From contig JAWKTV010000002.1 of assembly GCA_041398905.1 (NCBI GenBank), positions 124,001 through 188,000 on the forward strand: a stretch of 64,000 nucleotides of DNA. Reading direction: 5' to 3'. The notes beneath the pieces are model-generated. The model was not told the origin of the DNA, did not search any database, and saw only the letters and a list, made by a program, of their open reading frames with translations. Made by a program: the position numbers and the translations under genes. Below, piece by piece: positions 1-10,439 of this stretch (within the stretch, counting starts at the first letter, position 1; the number at the start of each line of letters is the position of its first letter). This stretch comes from JAWKTV01 sp041398905. GTDB taxonomy: Bacteria > Planctomycetota > Planctomycetia > Planctomycetales > Planctomycetaceae.

Positions 1-209
1 CTCGCCCCGGCCCCCCGCCGTCCCGCGCAGAGCGCTCGAAGGAAGCCCCAGCCGACTGAATTCGGCGGAAGACCAGAAGAGCATGCACGACTTTGGTTTG
101 GGCATACTCGATCTTCGGTGTCGCACTCCACCTCAGACGACCCGGCCAGCCGAAACCCCTCAGCCAGCAGGTTGTCGCCAGTGAGGTCCGATGGCCATTT
201 AACGACCAA

Positions 210-242
210 ACCCCGGCTCCGCACCAACGGAGAAGCCGGGGT
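210..242 (-). terminator. Hairpin terminator downstream of tRNA-Thr
   Basis: Nine-base arms ACCCCGGCT and AGCCGGGGT close a hairpin with a further CCG/CGG inner pairing. On the minus strand it is followed by TTTGGTCGTT. It sits 9 bases past the 3' end of the tRNA, where a terminator is expected. Confidence 0.6.
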
Positions 243-251
243 CCAGAAGAA

Positions 252-324
252 AGCCACCGGTCGGACTTGAACCGACGACCTACGCTTTACGAAAGCGTTG
301 CTCTGCCAACTGAGCTACGGTGGC
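252..324 (-). tRNA. tRNA-Thr (anticodon CGU)
   Basis: The minus strand folds into a full cloverleaf of 73 nt. The acceptor stem pairs GCCACCG with CGGTGGC, the D arm is GCTC...GAGC, the anticodon stem ACGCT/AGCGT encloses loop TTCGTAA (anticodon CGT), and the T arm carries GTTCAAGTC. No CCA is encoded and the discriminator base is T. A terminator hairpin follows. Confidence 0.95.
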
Positions 325-702
325 AAGTTGTTTTGCAATGGCAAGTTGCGCCCATCCCCGAAGCTGCATGCCCTGTGGACTGCGGCCGATGGTGAGGGTG
401 GTTGTTGCTGTTTCGGCAACGATTGTGCCCTGTCGCGACTCGCACCATTGCCGGTCCTGATAAGCAGGGATTGACCCCGACCAGTACCGTTTCCGGGCAG
501 CAGTTTGAGATCGCGTGTCACGATCGAAGCGGAAGTTTATCGTCCCTGCGGTCGAACGCAAAGCCAAGATTTCTTGATCGGGTTGCGTGACGGTGGATGG
601 CGGAATCGGTTCGCCGGGAACGGTCCGTCGGTGCCTGCCGTGTCGTTCGGCACTCCCCTGCACCGACGCGCCTGGGGCGGGAGCAACTGAGCTGGTCGTG
701 AT
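325..702. other. Non-coding gap between tRNA-Thr and glnE
   Basis: I see no supported gene in this 378-base stretch. It should hold the tRNA-Thr promoter on the minus strand, but no clear -35/-10 pair stands out. A ten-base direct repeat TGGCAAGTTG lies at 321-330 and 339-348, overlapping the tRNA 5' end. No good hairpin marks the end of glnE. Confidence 0.4.
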
Positions 703-3700
703 TCAAAGCATCCGTTCAAGCTTGCGATCGTGCTCCAGAACCACCGCGGCGTGTGTTTCGATGTCGCGCGCGAGCTGTGCGACGCCGTCCTGGTATTTGA
801 GGCGGCGGGCGAGGAATTCGAACTCGTTGGTGCCAACGGCGGGGACGGTGAGGTCGCGTGCGTCTCCGCGGACCATCCGGAGACCGTCGATGAGGCGACG
901 CAGAAAGCGGTAGGCGTTGCGGAGCGGCAATCGATCCTTGAGGATGCCGGCGGCTTCGAGCGCCCGCATGGCGCGGCGGGTATTGGGATCGCGGAGGCTG
1001 GTGTCGCGATGACCATGCGCGATCTGCAGCGCCTGGACGAAGTACTCGCAATCGACCAGCCCGCCCGGGGAGAGCTTGGCGTGAAAGGTGCCTGCCTTGA
1101 CATGCTCCAGTCGCTGCCGCTCCCGCAGGGCTCGCATGGCGGCGAGATCGAAACCTGTTCCGCGATACACCGCAGCGTCGCGCGCGGCGATGACCTGTTC
1201 GCCCAGTCGCTGGTCACCGGCGATGGGACGCAGCTTGACGAGGGCCTGCCTTTCGTACGGCCAAGCCGGGCCACGGGGGGCGAAGTATCGCTCGAAAGTG
1301 GTCAACGGGACGACCAGCTCGCCCGCCCGGCCGTATGGCCGCAGCCGCAGATCGATCTCGAAGATGCCTTGCCGCTTCGCGTCGATTGAACCTTTGAGCA
1401 GGTCGGCGACTCGCGTGAAGTAGTCAGCCGATTCGATCGATTCAGGTCCGTCCGTGCGGCCTGCGCCGTCCGAGACGAACAGCAGCTCGATGTCCGATGC
1501 GAAGCCGAGTTCGGCGCCGCCGCATTTTCCGAGTGCACAGACGACGAGTCGGCACGGAGCCCCATCGGCGGCACGGGGGACTCCGAACCGATGTTCAACT
1601 TCTTGCCGGGCAATGTGCAGCGCCGCTTCGATCACTGTTTCCGCGAGCCAGGTCAGCTCCTGTGAAAAGCTGCCGAACGTGGTTTCAATCTCGAGGACGT
1701 GCCGCATGTCGATACGGAACATTTCGCGGTCCTTGAAGCGATTGAGGATGCCGCGACGGTCGGCCAGAGATGACTGCTGCGAGAGTTGCTGCTCCAGCGC
1801 CTCGGTGAGTTGGGCGCGATCGTGCGCTCCCCGCAGCGGAGAAATCGGTGAGCAGCGGGAACAGGCTGGAGTGCTGGAGCCGCAAGAAGTCCTCCCACAG
1901 GAAGTCGCTGACTCCGAGCACTTGCACGAGTGCCGCCAGGACTTCGGGCTGCTGCAGCGAGGCGAGCTCGCCGAGCCAGTCGGGCTGCTGAAACAATTGC
2001 CGCAGCAGTTCACGAAAGTGCTGCAGTGCCGATTCGGGGTTAGGAGAGCTGGGCAAGAGGTGGGTAAAGTGCTTGGTGAGCACGATGGCCGCCCGCAGTT
2101 CCTGAATGCGTCTCGGATCAGTGATCTGGCCCCCTTTGGCGTCGGTCACCAGCAGCGTATCGATCGCCCGGCGGCCTTGAGATTCGATGCGGACTTCGTC
2201 GATCGACAGGCCGCTGACCGTGAGCGAGTTGCAGAGTTCGTAGAGGAAGCCGGGCGTGTCCTCGGCACGGATCCGCAAGGTCGTCGCCTGTGCGGCGGCG
2301 TTGTTGTCGACGTCGATCTCGACAGGGAGCAGGCGCGCCGTGGCGTTGGGCAGGCCCTGCAGCACCTCCGCGACGCGCCGCGCGAGCCGGCCCTGGGCTT
2401 CTCCCAACTGATCCGCCGCGGCGAGTACCAGCAACTGCTGAAGCTCCGCCTCGAATGCGGGCCAGTCGGGTGTTCCCTGCAGGTGCGGCAGCGGACGAAC
2501 GTCAAACCGATTCACGAACTTTCGTCGTTTGTGCGCCGCAAGCTTTCCGGCACCGCGACGATGCTTCGAGTGGACGGCGACGGCCTCGCCGGTAAAGACA
2601 TGTCCGGCTTCGATATCCAGGCCGGTGACGAACAGCAGTCCGCACATGAGCGCCAGATCGCCGCGAATGTCGACGCCGGCGACCGTCAGTCGCCAGGCCT
2701 GCTCGCCTCGCGGCTCGACGGCGATGGCGAGCAGTTGATCGTCGGCGATCTGTCGCAGCAGTTCCGCGTGTCTGGCGCGCTCGGCTTCGTCGAACAGCCG
2801 CGCATGACTCACGGAGATCTCACCAAAGTGTTCGCGGACATCCGGCGCTGGTGATGACTGGGTGCTGCGCGCGGTATCGACGAGATGATGCGTGAAGATT
2901 TCCCGGACGTATCGGCGATGCTCACGGAGATAGGAGAGGAACTGATCCGCCCCGGCGAAGTCCAGGCGGCGGGCCAGGTGGTCCAGCTCGCGCGGCTGCC
3001 GGGGGATCGAGTGCTCCTGGCGGTTGTCGGCCAGTTGCAATGCGTGCTCGACGGTTCGTTGAAAGACGTAACTGCTGCTGAGGTGGCGAAACTCGCCGGG
3101 CAGGATCAACTCGGCATCAGCGAGGCGGACGAGGGCATCGAGCGTTCCGCGACACAAGACGTCCGGCCGCTGCGGTCCGAGGCTGAGCTGCAGGTACTGG
3201 GTGAGAAACTCGATGTCACGAATGCCGCCCGGCCCGTTCTTGACGTCGCGCTCGGCGGTGTCACCCAGCCGACTTTCGATCTTCCGCTTCATGGCCAGCA
3301 CACCGCTGCGGACTTCCTCGGCCGGCGTGCTGAGGATGAGCGACTGCATCGAGTGCAGGAAATCCTGTCCAGCGGCGATCGCACCGGCGATTGGCCGCGC
3401 CTTGAGCAAAGCCTGCCGCTCCCACTGCCGGCCATGCTGTCGCAGATAGTCGACGTAGTCGGCGGTTGAAGTGACGAGCGGTCCCGATCGGCCCCAGGGT
3501 CGGAGCCGCAAATCGACGCGATACAGAAAGCCTTCCGACGTCGTCTCCGTCAGCACGCGCGTGAGCCGTTGGCCGATGCCCCAGAACCTCTCCGCTTTCG
3601 ACCTTGCGACGAACACCAGATCAACGTCACTGCTGTAGTTGAGCTCGTCCCCGCCGAGCTTCCCGAAGGCCAGCACGAAGAAGTCGGCGACGTCGACGTC

Positions 3701-4366
3701 GTGATCGGCGGCCAGACGCAGCAGGCTGGCCTCAACCACGCCGTCGGCGAGCCCGGAGAGCTGGCGGGTCACCGTGCGCAGATCCATGAGGTGAAAGGTG
3801 TCGCAAGCCGCGATCCTCAACAGCTCTGTCTGCTGGTAGCGCCGCAGTCGATCGAACGGCTCCAGAACGGACCGCTGGTCCAGCCGCGGCTCGACGAATT
3901 CGAGCGACTCGCCGTCGATCGCCCGCAATGCTTCGTCGGTGAACTTGGGCGGCGGTTTGACCTCGGCGAGCTGTCGGTTCTCCGTCAAACGATCGAGCTG
4001 AGTGGGATCGCGGAGCAGGAGGGCCGTGAGATGGGGATTGCCCAGGAACAGCCGCGTGAGAAACTCGACCTTCCGTGGCGAGGCGAGCAGCGAACCGACC
4101 AACTCACTCTGGGCCGCGGCGGACTCGACGACCCGCTCGAAGTGCATCAGGGCGACATCCGGCAGCGGTGCCTCCTGCAGTGATGTGAGCAGCGACGGCA
4201 GCAGTTCCAGCATCGCCCCGCGGGTGTCGGGGCCGCTCACGAGGGCGGCGAGACGACGACCGGCGACCACAGGTTCGGCCATGCCCAACCCCGCCAGCCA
4301 CGCGAGCGTCCACGGGCTGTCGAGGTCTCGCATGGCGGCAGCGAGCTCTTCCGGCGCGATCGACAT
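703..4366 (-). CDS. glnE: Bifunctional glutamine synthetase adenylyltransferase/deadenylase with internal ACT domains
   Basis: GlnE adenylylates and deadenylylates glutamine synthetase in response to PII and glutamine. The N-terminal (adenylyl-removing) nucleotidyltransferase domain shows GKLGGDELNYSSDVDLVFV near residues 236-254. The C-terminal (adenylylating) domain shows GKCGGAELGFASDIELLFV. Both catalytic carboxylate motifs are intact. Between them, about residues 558-770, lies a region that looks like the tandem ACT pair at the end of GlnD, including RAEDTPGFLYELCNSL and a later GGQITDPRRI. With it the protein is about 1,220 residues, against about 950 in E. coli. The frame breaks near 1835 (GGGG where GGG would keep frame), so the gene is read in two pieces. 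ATG at 4366 overlaps the TGA of the upstream kinase-like gene, which implies coupled translation. Confidence 0.88.
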
Positions 4367-5601
4367 CACCGCGATCCCGTGTCGATCGCGTCGGACGGCG
4401 GCGCGATGGAGTGTGAGGCCACCGGCCAGTGCACTCGAACGATCAGTTCGCCCGCAACCAGGTCGGCGTGAATGCAGCCCTCATGCAGCCGGACGATGCG
4501 CCAGCACTTCGCGAGTCCGAATCCAAGGGCACCGCGACCTGCTGATCGACCCGAGTAGAACGGATCGAACAGGTGCCGGAGGTCCGTCTCGGTAAGCTGG
4601 TCGCCTCGATTGCCGCACGTCAGTTGCATGACCGACCGTCCGTCCAGTTGGAGAGGCTCGATCCGCAGAGCGATGGTGTCGCCAGGCTGGCTCGCCGCCG
4701 CGGCGTTCCTGAGCAGTTCCGAGACGACGATGGCCGCCTGCACACGATCGGGCGCGAATCGGTGGCATTGGCCGATGACACTGGACCTCGATTTGAACCG
4801 CCGCCGCATCCAGCAGCCCGGCAAGAAGGCCGGTGACATCGGACACAACATCGGGCAATTCGACGCTCGATAATTCTGGAGCGGGCGGGCGGGCGAACAC
4901 CATCGCATCGCCAATCATGTCGCGCGCACGCACGGCCTGTCCGCCAATGGTGCTCAGCAGGCGGACTCGCTCCGGGTCGGCTTCGTGGGCGAGCAGTTGC
5001 CGGTGCCGCGACCGAGAATCGTTCCCAACGGGTTGTTGATCTCGTGTCCGGCACCGGCGGCGAACTCGGCGATGGATTCAAGTTTTTCATGCCACGCATC
5101 GCTCTCGCTGTAAAGCGGCGGCCAACAGGCGGGCAGTGATTTCGAAAGGATCGGCCTGGCGCCCGCGATCGCCGTCGTCCAGAATCGCCAGCGACGGTTC
5201 GAACCACAACCAGCCGCGGTGACGCCGTCGCTGTTCAGGGGAATCGCAGCGGTTTCGCAGGCTCCGCTCACCAGCCGCGACACGCGAGACGCCAACGCAG
5301 GGCTGGCGAGCTGGCAGCGACTTTGCCGCCAGACCTCGACATCGCCGGTCTCACGAGCCACCGCGACGACGTCGCAATCGCGATGCGCATCGGACACGGC
5401 GATGGCGACGGTGGTCGCACTCGTACGATCGCGCCACCACGCACAAAGATACCGCAGACAGGCATCAACGCCGGACACAAGCGTGTCTGAACTGAGCAAC
5501 TCACCCACCGTGAATGGTGCGAGCGGCTGCGCGTGAGACGGTTTAGCGCAGGTCATGGCGCCGCGAAGCGGGTCATCGAGAGCGGACAAGGTTTCGGACA
5601 T
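4366..5601 (-). CDS. Histidine-kinase-like protein, frame broken
   Basis: The start at 5601 opens a region resembling a GAF-type sensor. An H-box follows with sequence FAAGAGHEINNPLGTI, where His is the expected phosphoacceptor. The ATP-binding domain has an N-box (SELLRNAAAA) and a G-rich box (GALGFGLAKCWRIV). The end, TGATG, overlaps the glnE start. At least four frame changes are needed (near 5210, 5115, 5000 and 4770), each joining well-conserved segments. I read this as one gene of about 410 codons with sequence errors, but a decayed gene cannot be excluded. No response regulator lies beside it. Its coupling to glnE suggests a role in nitrogen signalling, which is inference. Confidence 0.62.
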
Positions 5602-5759
5602 AGCGGCAGCATCATCGCATGGCTGGCTTCGTCATTGCCAGCCCGATCACTGCGATTCCGCTCACCCGTTCGACGAGTTGTCGACAGCTCACAGTTTACG
5701 GTGACCGGCCGACGACATGGCGCCGGGTCTGCGGGGCCGCCAAAGAGGCCCAGGCCTGC

Positions 5760-6839
5760 TCAACCCGAGCGACGCTCGGTAATCAACGGCGCGACGAACT
5801 CCACGGACGGTACGACGCGGCCTTGCTGCGACTGTCGCAACTCGGATGTCATGCGTTCGAATCGGGAGACGACTCGCGCAAGCAGGACCGGGAGATTGTA
5901 CGATACGGTCGTGATGGTCGGGTCGGTCGCGTTGGTGACGATAGAGTTCCCCCAGCCGATGACCGCCATCTGTGCCGGTACGCCGACGCCGCTCCGACGG
6001 AACGCGTTGACCATTTCCGCCGCGGTGAAGTCCGAATCACAAATGACCGCATCGGCGTTAAGGCGCATGACTCGCTGAGCGAGTCCATCGAACTCGGCGG
6101 TATACGCGGGGTCACCCATCACCCAGCCACCCGTGGCGACAATGACTTGCTCCGAGTCGCACTCCAGGCCCCGTTCCTGCATGGTTTGCGAGAACGCGTC
6201 GAGCCGAAGACGCATCGAGGCAGATTGGTCTTCCTCGGCGAGGAAGACGATCCGTCGACGCTGCTGGTCCGCCAGACGCCTCACCACCAGCCGTACCCCC
6301 TCCGCGTAGTCGGTGGCGACGGACGGGATACCCAGGTGGCTGAGATCGCCAAAGGCGGCTACACAGTTGGGAACGCCCGCCAGCAGTTGGGCCATGGCGG
6401 GCCACTGCGCCTCGTTGCCGAAGGCGAGATACACCAGCCCGGCGACCCAGCCGGAATGCACGTCTCGAATGAGGTGCTGGAAGCGGTCGGTGGTTTCGTT
6501 CTCACCCGTGGCCGTGAGGATGCGGTAGCCGTGGTCCTCGGCGGCTTCGTGAAGCCAGCACAGCGCGGCCTGAGTCAGATTGTCCTTCAGCGTCGCGGCG
6601 ACCAGCGCGATCACGTTGCTGCGACGACCGGCGAGCATTTGCGCGGCGACGTTGGGACGATAGTTCAGCTCAGCGGCGATGTCACGAATTCTGGCGGCGG
6701 TTTCGGGGGAGACGGAGATGTTGCCGTTGCCGGTCCCCATGAGCACCGCCGAGACCGCCATGCGCGACACACCAGCCTGCGCCGCGATATCAATCATGCG
6801 CGGAACACCGGAACGCGGCTTGCCTGCGGGCTTCGACAT
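5760..6839 (-). CDS. LacI-family transcriptional regulator
   Basis: A DNA-binding repressor or activator of about 359 residues, starting at MSKPAGK (6839). Longer in-frame starts upstream look non-native. The N-terminal helix-turn-helix is typical: MIDIAAQAGVSRMAVSAVLM, then the hinge helix region with ELNYRPNVAAQML. The rest is a periplasmic-binding-protein-like effector domain (NVIALVAATLKDN..., AVICDSDFTAAEMVNAF, MAVIGWGNS). The effector is probably a sugar, but none can be named and no sugar-use operon adjoins it. It lies in a minus-strand run between the sigma-54 activator and the kinase-like gene. An imperfect palindrome just upstream may be its own operator. Confidence 0.85.
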   Translation of the reverse strand: MSKPAGKPRSGVPRMIDIAAQAGVSRMAVSAVLMGTGNGNISVSPETAARIRDIAAELNYRPNVAAQMLAGRRSNVIALVAATLKDNLTQAALCWLHEAAEDHGYRILTATGENETTDRFQHLIRDVHSGWVAGLVYLAFGNEAQWPAMAQLLAGVPNCVAAFGDLSHLGIPSVATDYAEGVRLVVRRLADQQRRRIVFLAEEDQSASMRLRLDAFSQTMQERGLECDSEQVIVATGGWVMGDPAYTAEFDGLAQRVMRLNADAVICDSDFTAAEMVNAFRRSGVGVPAQMAVIGWGNSIVTNATDPTITTVSYNLPVLLARVVSRFERMTSELRQSQQGRVVPSVEFVAPLITERRSG

Positions 6840-6851
6840 GTGTCCTGAAGA

Positions 6852-6880
6852 CTGACTGTTAGGTGCACTCGAACAATCAG
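6852..6880. promoter_or_regulatory. Candidate operator palindrome upstream of the LacI-family gene
   Basis: CTGACTGTT and AACAATCAG form an inverted repeat (8 of 9 matching) with an 11-base spacer, ending 13 bases before the start codon at 6839. Placement fits autoregulation by the LacI-type protein. The dyad is longer-spaced than a classical lac-type operator, so confidence is low. Confidence 0.3.
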
Positions 6881-6956
6881 GTTTAGCGGCAGCCCGGATG
6901 TGCTGCAACTCGTCGCCACGAGTGAACCTGTCGTGCCGCCGCGTGGCGGCTGACGT

Positions 6957-9900
6957 TCAATCGAGTCCGTGCTTCTTCATGCGACTGAAGTAGGTGCTTC
7001 TGGGCAAGCCGAGCAAGCGGGCGGCACGGGCCTTGTTTCCCTTGGCCTCCGCCAGCGCCGCCTGGAGCAACTGTCGCTCTTCGTCCGATCCGACGACGGT
7101 CGTGGCGTTCACGCGCGCCAGGCGGACGGCAAGGGAGGTGTCTGAGGGCCGCTGGTGACCCTGGCCCGCTGCGATGCCGGGGTCGGCGGGTTGTGGCGGG
7201 CGAGTGTCGGATGCAGGCGGCCGGTCGGCGCTGCGCCCAGAGCCGGCGACGGCAGGCGGGACACCTGAAGTTGTTCGGGACGGCTTCGGGGGAGTGTTGC
7301 GCCGCGCGCGACCGGCAGGCTCCAGCAAAGCCGGGGGGAGATCGTCGAGCCGCACCCCCTCTGAATCAGCCAGCACCACCGCGCGTTCGATCACGTTCTC
7401 CAGTTCGCGGACGTTGCCGGGCCAGTGGTATTCCTGCAGCCATTCGAGGACGTCGCTCTCGAAGTGGGTGACGACTTTGCCGGCCTTTTGGGCGGCGCGA
7501 CGCAGGAACTGCACCGACAGCTCGATCACGTCCTCCTCGCGTTCCCGCAGTGGAGGCAGGGTGATACTGATCACGTTCAGACGGTAATACAGGTCCTCGC
7601 GGAAACGGCCTTCGGAGATGAACTGCTCCAGATTCCTGTGCGTCGCCGCGACGACCCGGACATCGATCGGTATCGACTTCGAACTCCCGACCGGCTCGAT
7701 CATCCGCTCCTGCAATGCACGCAGGAGCTTCACCTGTGTTTCCAAGGGAACATCGCCGATCTCGTCCAGGAAGAGTGTGCCACCATTGGCCGAGAGAAAC
7801 CGGCCGGGCTTGTCCTCCCGCGCATCGGTGAACGCCCCTTTGACGTGGCCGAACAGTTCGCTCTCGAGCACGCCCGGGGCGAGTGCGGCACAGTGCACGA
7901 CGATCATTGGTCCCGCGCGGCGATTACTGTTCTGATGGATCGCGCGGGCGAGCAGCTCTTTGCCGGTCCCGCTTTCGCCGCGGATGAGCACGGAGGAGTT
8001 GGTGGGCGAGACCTTCCGAGCCGTCTCCATCACCGACAGTATCGCGGGGCTGCGGCCGAGGATCAGCTCGGACTCGAACTCGGACACGCTCTGCGGCGGT
8101 GTCTCTTTCCGCTGCGCGGTCAACTGCTTCTCGTAGGAGTCGATCCGTTTGAGCGCTTCGCGGAGATTGACATCGCTCTCCAGCAGTCGGTCTTCGATCC
8201 GCTTTCGCTGCTCGCGGGTTTCTCCCAGTTCTTCGTTCAGGCGAACGAACTCGGTGTTCATTCGATTGAGCTCTTCGTGCACCCGGCCGAAGTGCAGCGT
8301 GACACCCGCGAGTCGACCGATGGCTGCGAGGAACGCCGCATCTTCGGCGTTGTAGGCGGCTCCATTGGGCTTGGCCCCCAGAGCGATCATACCCGCGAGC
8401 GTACCGTCGACATCGAGCCCGTACACCAGTTCGGACTCCAGCGCGCGCATTCCCAGTTGAACCTGCGAGGAGCCACTGCGAATGCGCTGCAGCGACACGC
8501 CTGAGCGCAAGCTCTCAAAGAACTCCCGGTCGGCCTCGAAGGAACCGGGAAACCGGCCGTTGCCAAACGACGAAATCATCTGAAAGTGGCGAGTCTGCCC
8601 TTCTCGCAGGTAGATCGCTCCCTGTTGCGTCGAGAGCACGTCGGCGCACGAGGCGAGCATGCGGTCAGCCAATGAGCGCCGGTCGAGCATCCCGCTGACA
8701 GCCTGATTGACCCGCCGCAGCGTGCGATTGAGCCGGTACTTCTCGCGAAAGAACTCGCGATCGATCCCGCGCTGCACGCGATCGCGGAACCAGACCAGAA
8801 ACACGACGCTCAGGGTGAGAATGGCGAACACCAGAATCGGCTGACCAGTGATCGCCAGGTCTTGCCGCAGCGTCATCTGTGCGACCGCCGCCAGCAGGAG
8901 GCTGAACACCAGCGTGACAGCCGCGCTGACCACATAATAGAGGACGCCGCGAGTCAGCACCTGATCGATGAGCATCAGGCGATAGCGAACGATGCCAACG
9001 GAGTAGGCGGCGAGGAACAGCACGCTGGCCAGCAGCAAAGGTGCCGCGCACCTCCATAAGCGATGCCAACAGGATCGAGCATCGCTCGAACGAGGGCGTA
9101 GCTGAGTGGCAGCGCGGCGGCGATCGCAGCCCACAGAATCGAGCGGATCTGTGGATGCTCACGGCGGTCGCGGTACTCGCGATCGGTGCGAACGAGAATG
9201 GCGATTGAGATGACGAAGTAGATGGCCGCGAGCACCAGGTACGCCAGCGTGCCGGCCCGCAGCCACGGCAGAAAGCCGCGGATGATCGTCGCCCCGAAAC
9301 TCTTGACGACCGTGCCCAGCGGGTTCCCGCCGCTGTCAAAAGAGAGCCATGACGCCGTGGCGATCCCCGTCGCCGACACACAGCACGCCACCACAGGCAG
9401 AAAGTAGACCGCGCCGAGCGCCAACTGCGGACGCTGCGTCAACCAGCGCCTCGGCACGGGGTACACCAGAAAGAAGTTGAGCAGCGCCGCCGGCAGCAGC
9501 AGACTGGTGGTGACAAAGATCATCAGGAACGGCACGTGCGCGGCGATCGCCCACCAGTGACTGCCCGCGACGAAGGCGCACATCGCCACCATCGAGACGG
9601 CGAGAAATGTTCGCAGCGCCGGATCGAACGGTCGATGCCAGTACGCAATCGCAACCACCAGCACGACGCCCGCCTGCAGCACGAACCAGGCGATCGACCA
9701 GATGAGTCCGGCGAGGCTCTGCGGCTGCAATGGCACCCAGCCGACAATCGGCTCGTCGATCCCTTCCCGCAACAGTGTGACCTTGGCCAGTTTCCCCTGC
9801 TGATCGATCTCGACGAGCGAGACCTCCGACGTCGCCTCCCGAAACTCGGGCAGCTCGCTGGGATTCTCCCCGGCCACCAGTGTCGCTCCCGGCTGAATGC

Positions 9901-10210
9901 GACGATCTCGAAGACCGCGAACCGCTCGGGCCAGGTCGACAAAGGTACGGGTGCGTTCGCCGGCCAGGCTGATCAGCACGTCTCCCGGCTCGGGCGTATT
10001 GCCCGAGCAAGGGCCGAGACCGTCCGTCGACAGGATCATTACACCATCGAGCTGGCTGCCCTCGTCGCCGAACTCCACATAATCGCCAGGCAGACTGGCG
10101 ATGCGGACCGTGGGGGAGGTAGCAACGAACAACAGGACCGCAGCGCAGTAGGCGATGCTGGCTGCTGCCAGCGCCGACCAGACGAATCGATGGTTGATGG
10201 GGCTGCTCAC
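6957..10210 (-). CDS. Membrane-bound sigma-54-dependent activator (GAF, AAA+, Fis HTH)
   Basis: A transcriptional activator of about 1,080 residues that would remodel sigma-54 RNA polymerase. From the N terminus: one membrane segment, an extracytoplasmic region of about 130 residues that looks PDZ-like (EPGDVLISLAGERT), a set of about 8-10 membrane segments, a GAF-type domain, a coiled coil (LNEELGETREQRKRIEDRLL), the AAA+ domain and a Fis-type helix-turn-helix at the C terminus (NKARAARLLGLPRSTYF). The AAA+ motifs are present: Walker A GESGTGKE, Walker B GGTLFLDEIGD, and the sigma-54 loop as GAFTDA, a known variant of GAFTGA. The start is GTG at 10210. A one-base frame change near 9050 splits it inside the membrane region, probably a sequence error. 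The divergent side carries enhancer-like repeats and a -24/-12 promoter. Confidence 0.87.
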
Positions 10211-10267
10211 AGCGCCGATACACCTGTTCGTACGATCACCTTTCTAAGCGCCTATCCACGGATCGCA

Positions 10268-10329
10268 TCGGCGCCGAATGGCTCCTAGCTTACCGTCTCG
10301 GCGCTGAAACGCAAATGCTTCGGCGCCGT
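10268..10329 (+). promoter_or_regulatory. Three repeated enhancer-like sites (TCGGCGCYG)
   Basis: Three direct copies occur at 10268-10277 (TCGGCGCCGA), 10298-10307 (TCGGCGCTGA) and 10320-10329 (TCGGCGCCGT), start-to-start spacing 30 and 22 bases. The core CGGCGCCG is itself a palindrome in copies 1 and 3. They lie about 110-170 bases upstream of the start predicted from the -24/-12 promoter at 10413, which is the usual place for activator sites in sigma-54 systems. The window is GC-rich, so chance similarity of the core is possible. Confidence 0.45.
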
Positions 10330-10412
10330 CGACCATCGAGTTGCCGACGGATGAGCGATATTTGCCGGATAAACGAGCCTCATCCGTACAACCGAGCGTT
10401 CTTCCAAGAACA

Positions 10413-10428
10413 TGGCACAAGAACTGCA
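10413..10428 (+). promoter_or_regulatory. Sigma-54 (-24/-12) promoter for the structured RNA
   Basis: TGGCAC, five bases AAGAA, then CTGCA. The invariant GG (10414-10415) and GC (10426-10427) are exactly ten bases apart, as sigma-54 requires. Only the first T of the TTGC element is changed. Expected start is near 10440. The nearest downstream feature is the folded RNA that ends in a T run at 10582. Confidence 0.6.
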
Positions 10429-10439
10429 TCAGCTTTTTG

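Noticed and set aside
93..395. Small open frame across the tRNA-Thr gene
   Set aside because: It overlaps the tRNA cloverleaf and has no domain.
5626..5641. Weak -24/-12 promoter upstream of the kinase-like gene
   Set aside because: The minus strand reads CTGGCAATGACGAAGC with correct spacing, but the -12 half is AAGC and the -24 half is imperfect. This is too weak to claim.
4433..6880. Near-identical 18-mers at 4433-4450 and 6863-6880
   Set aside because: They differ at one base, but a few such pairs are expected by chance in a 64 kb window, and the first lies in coding sequence.
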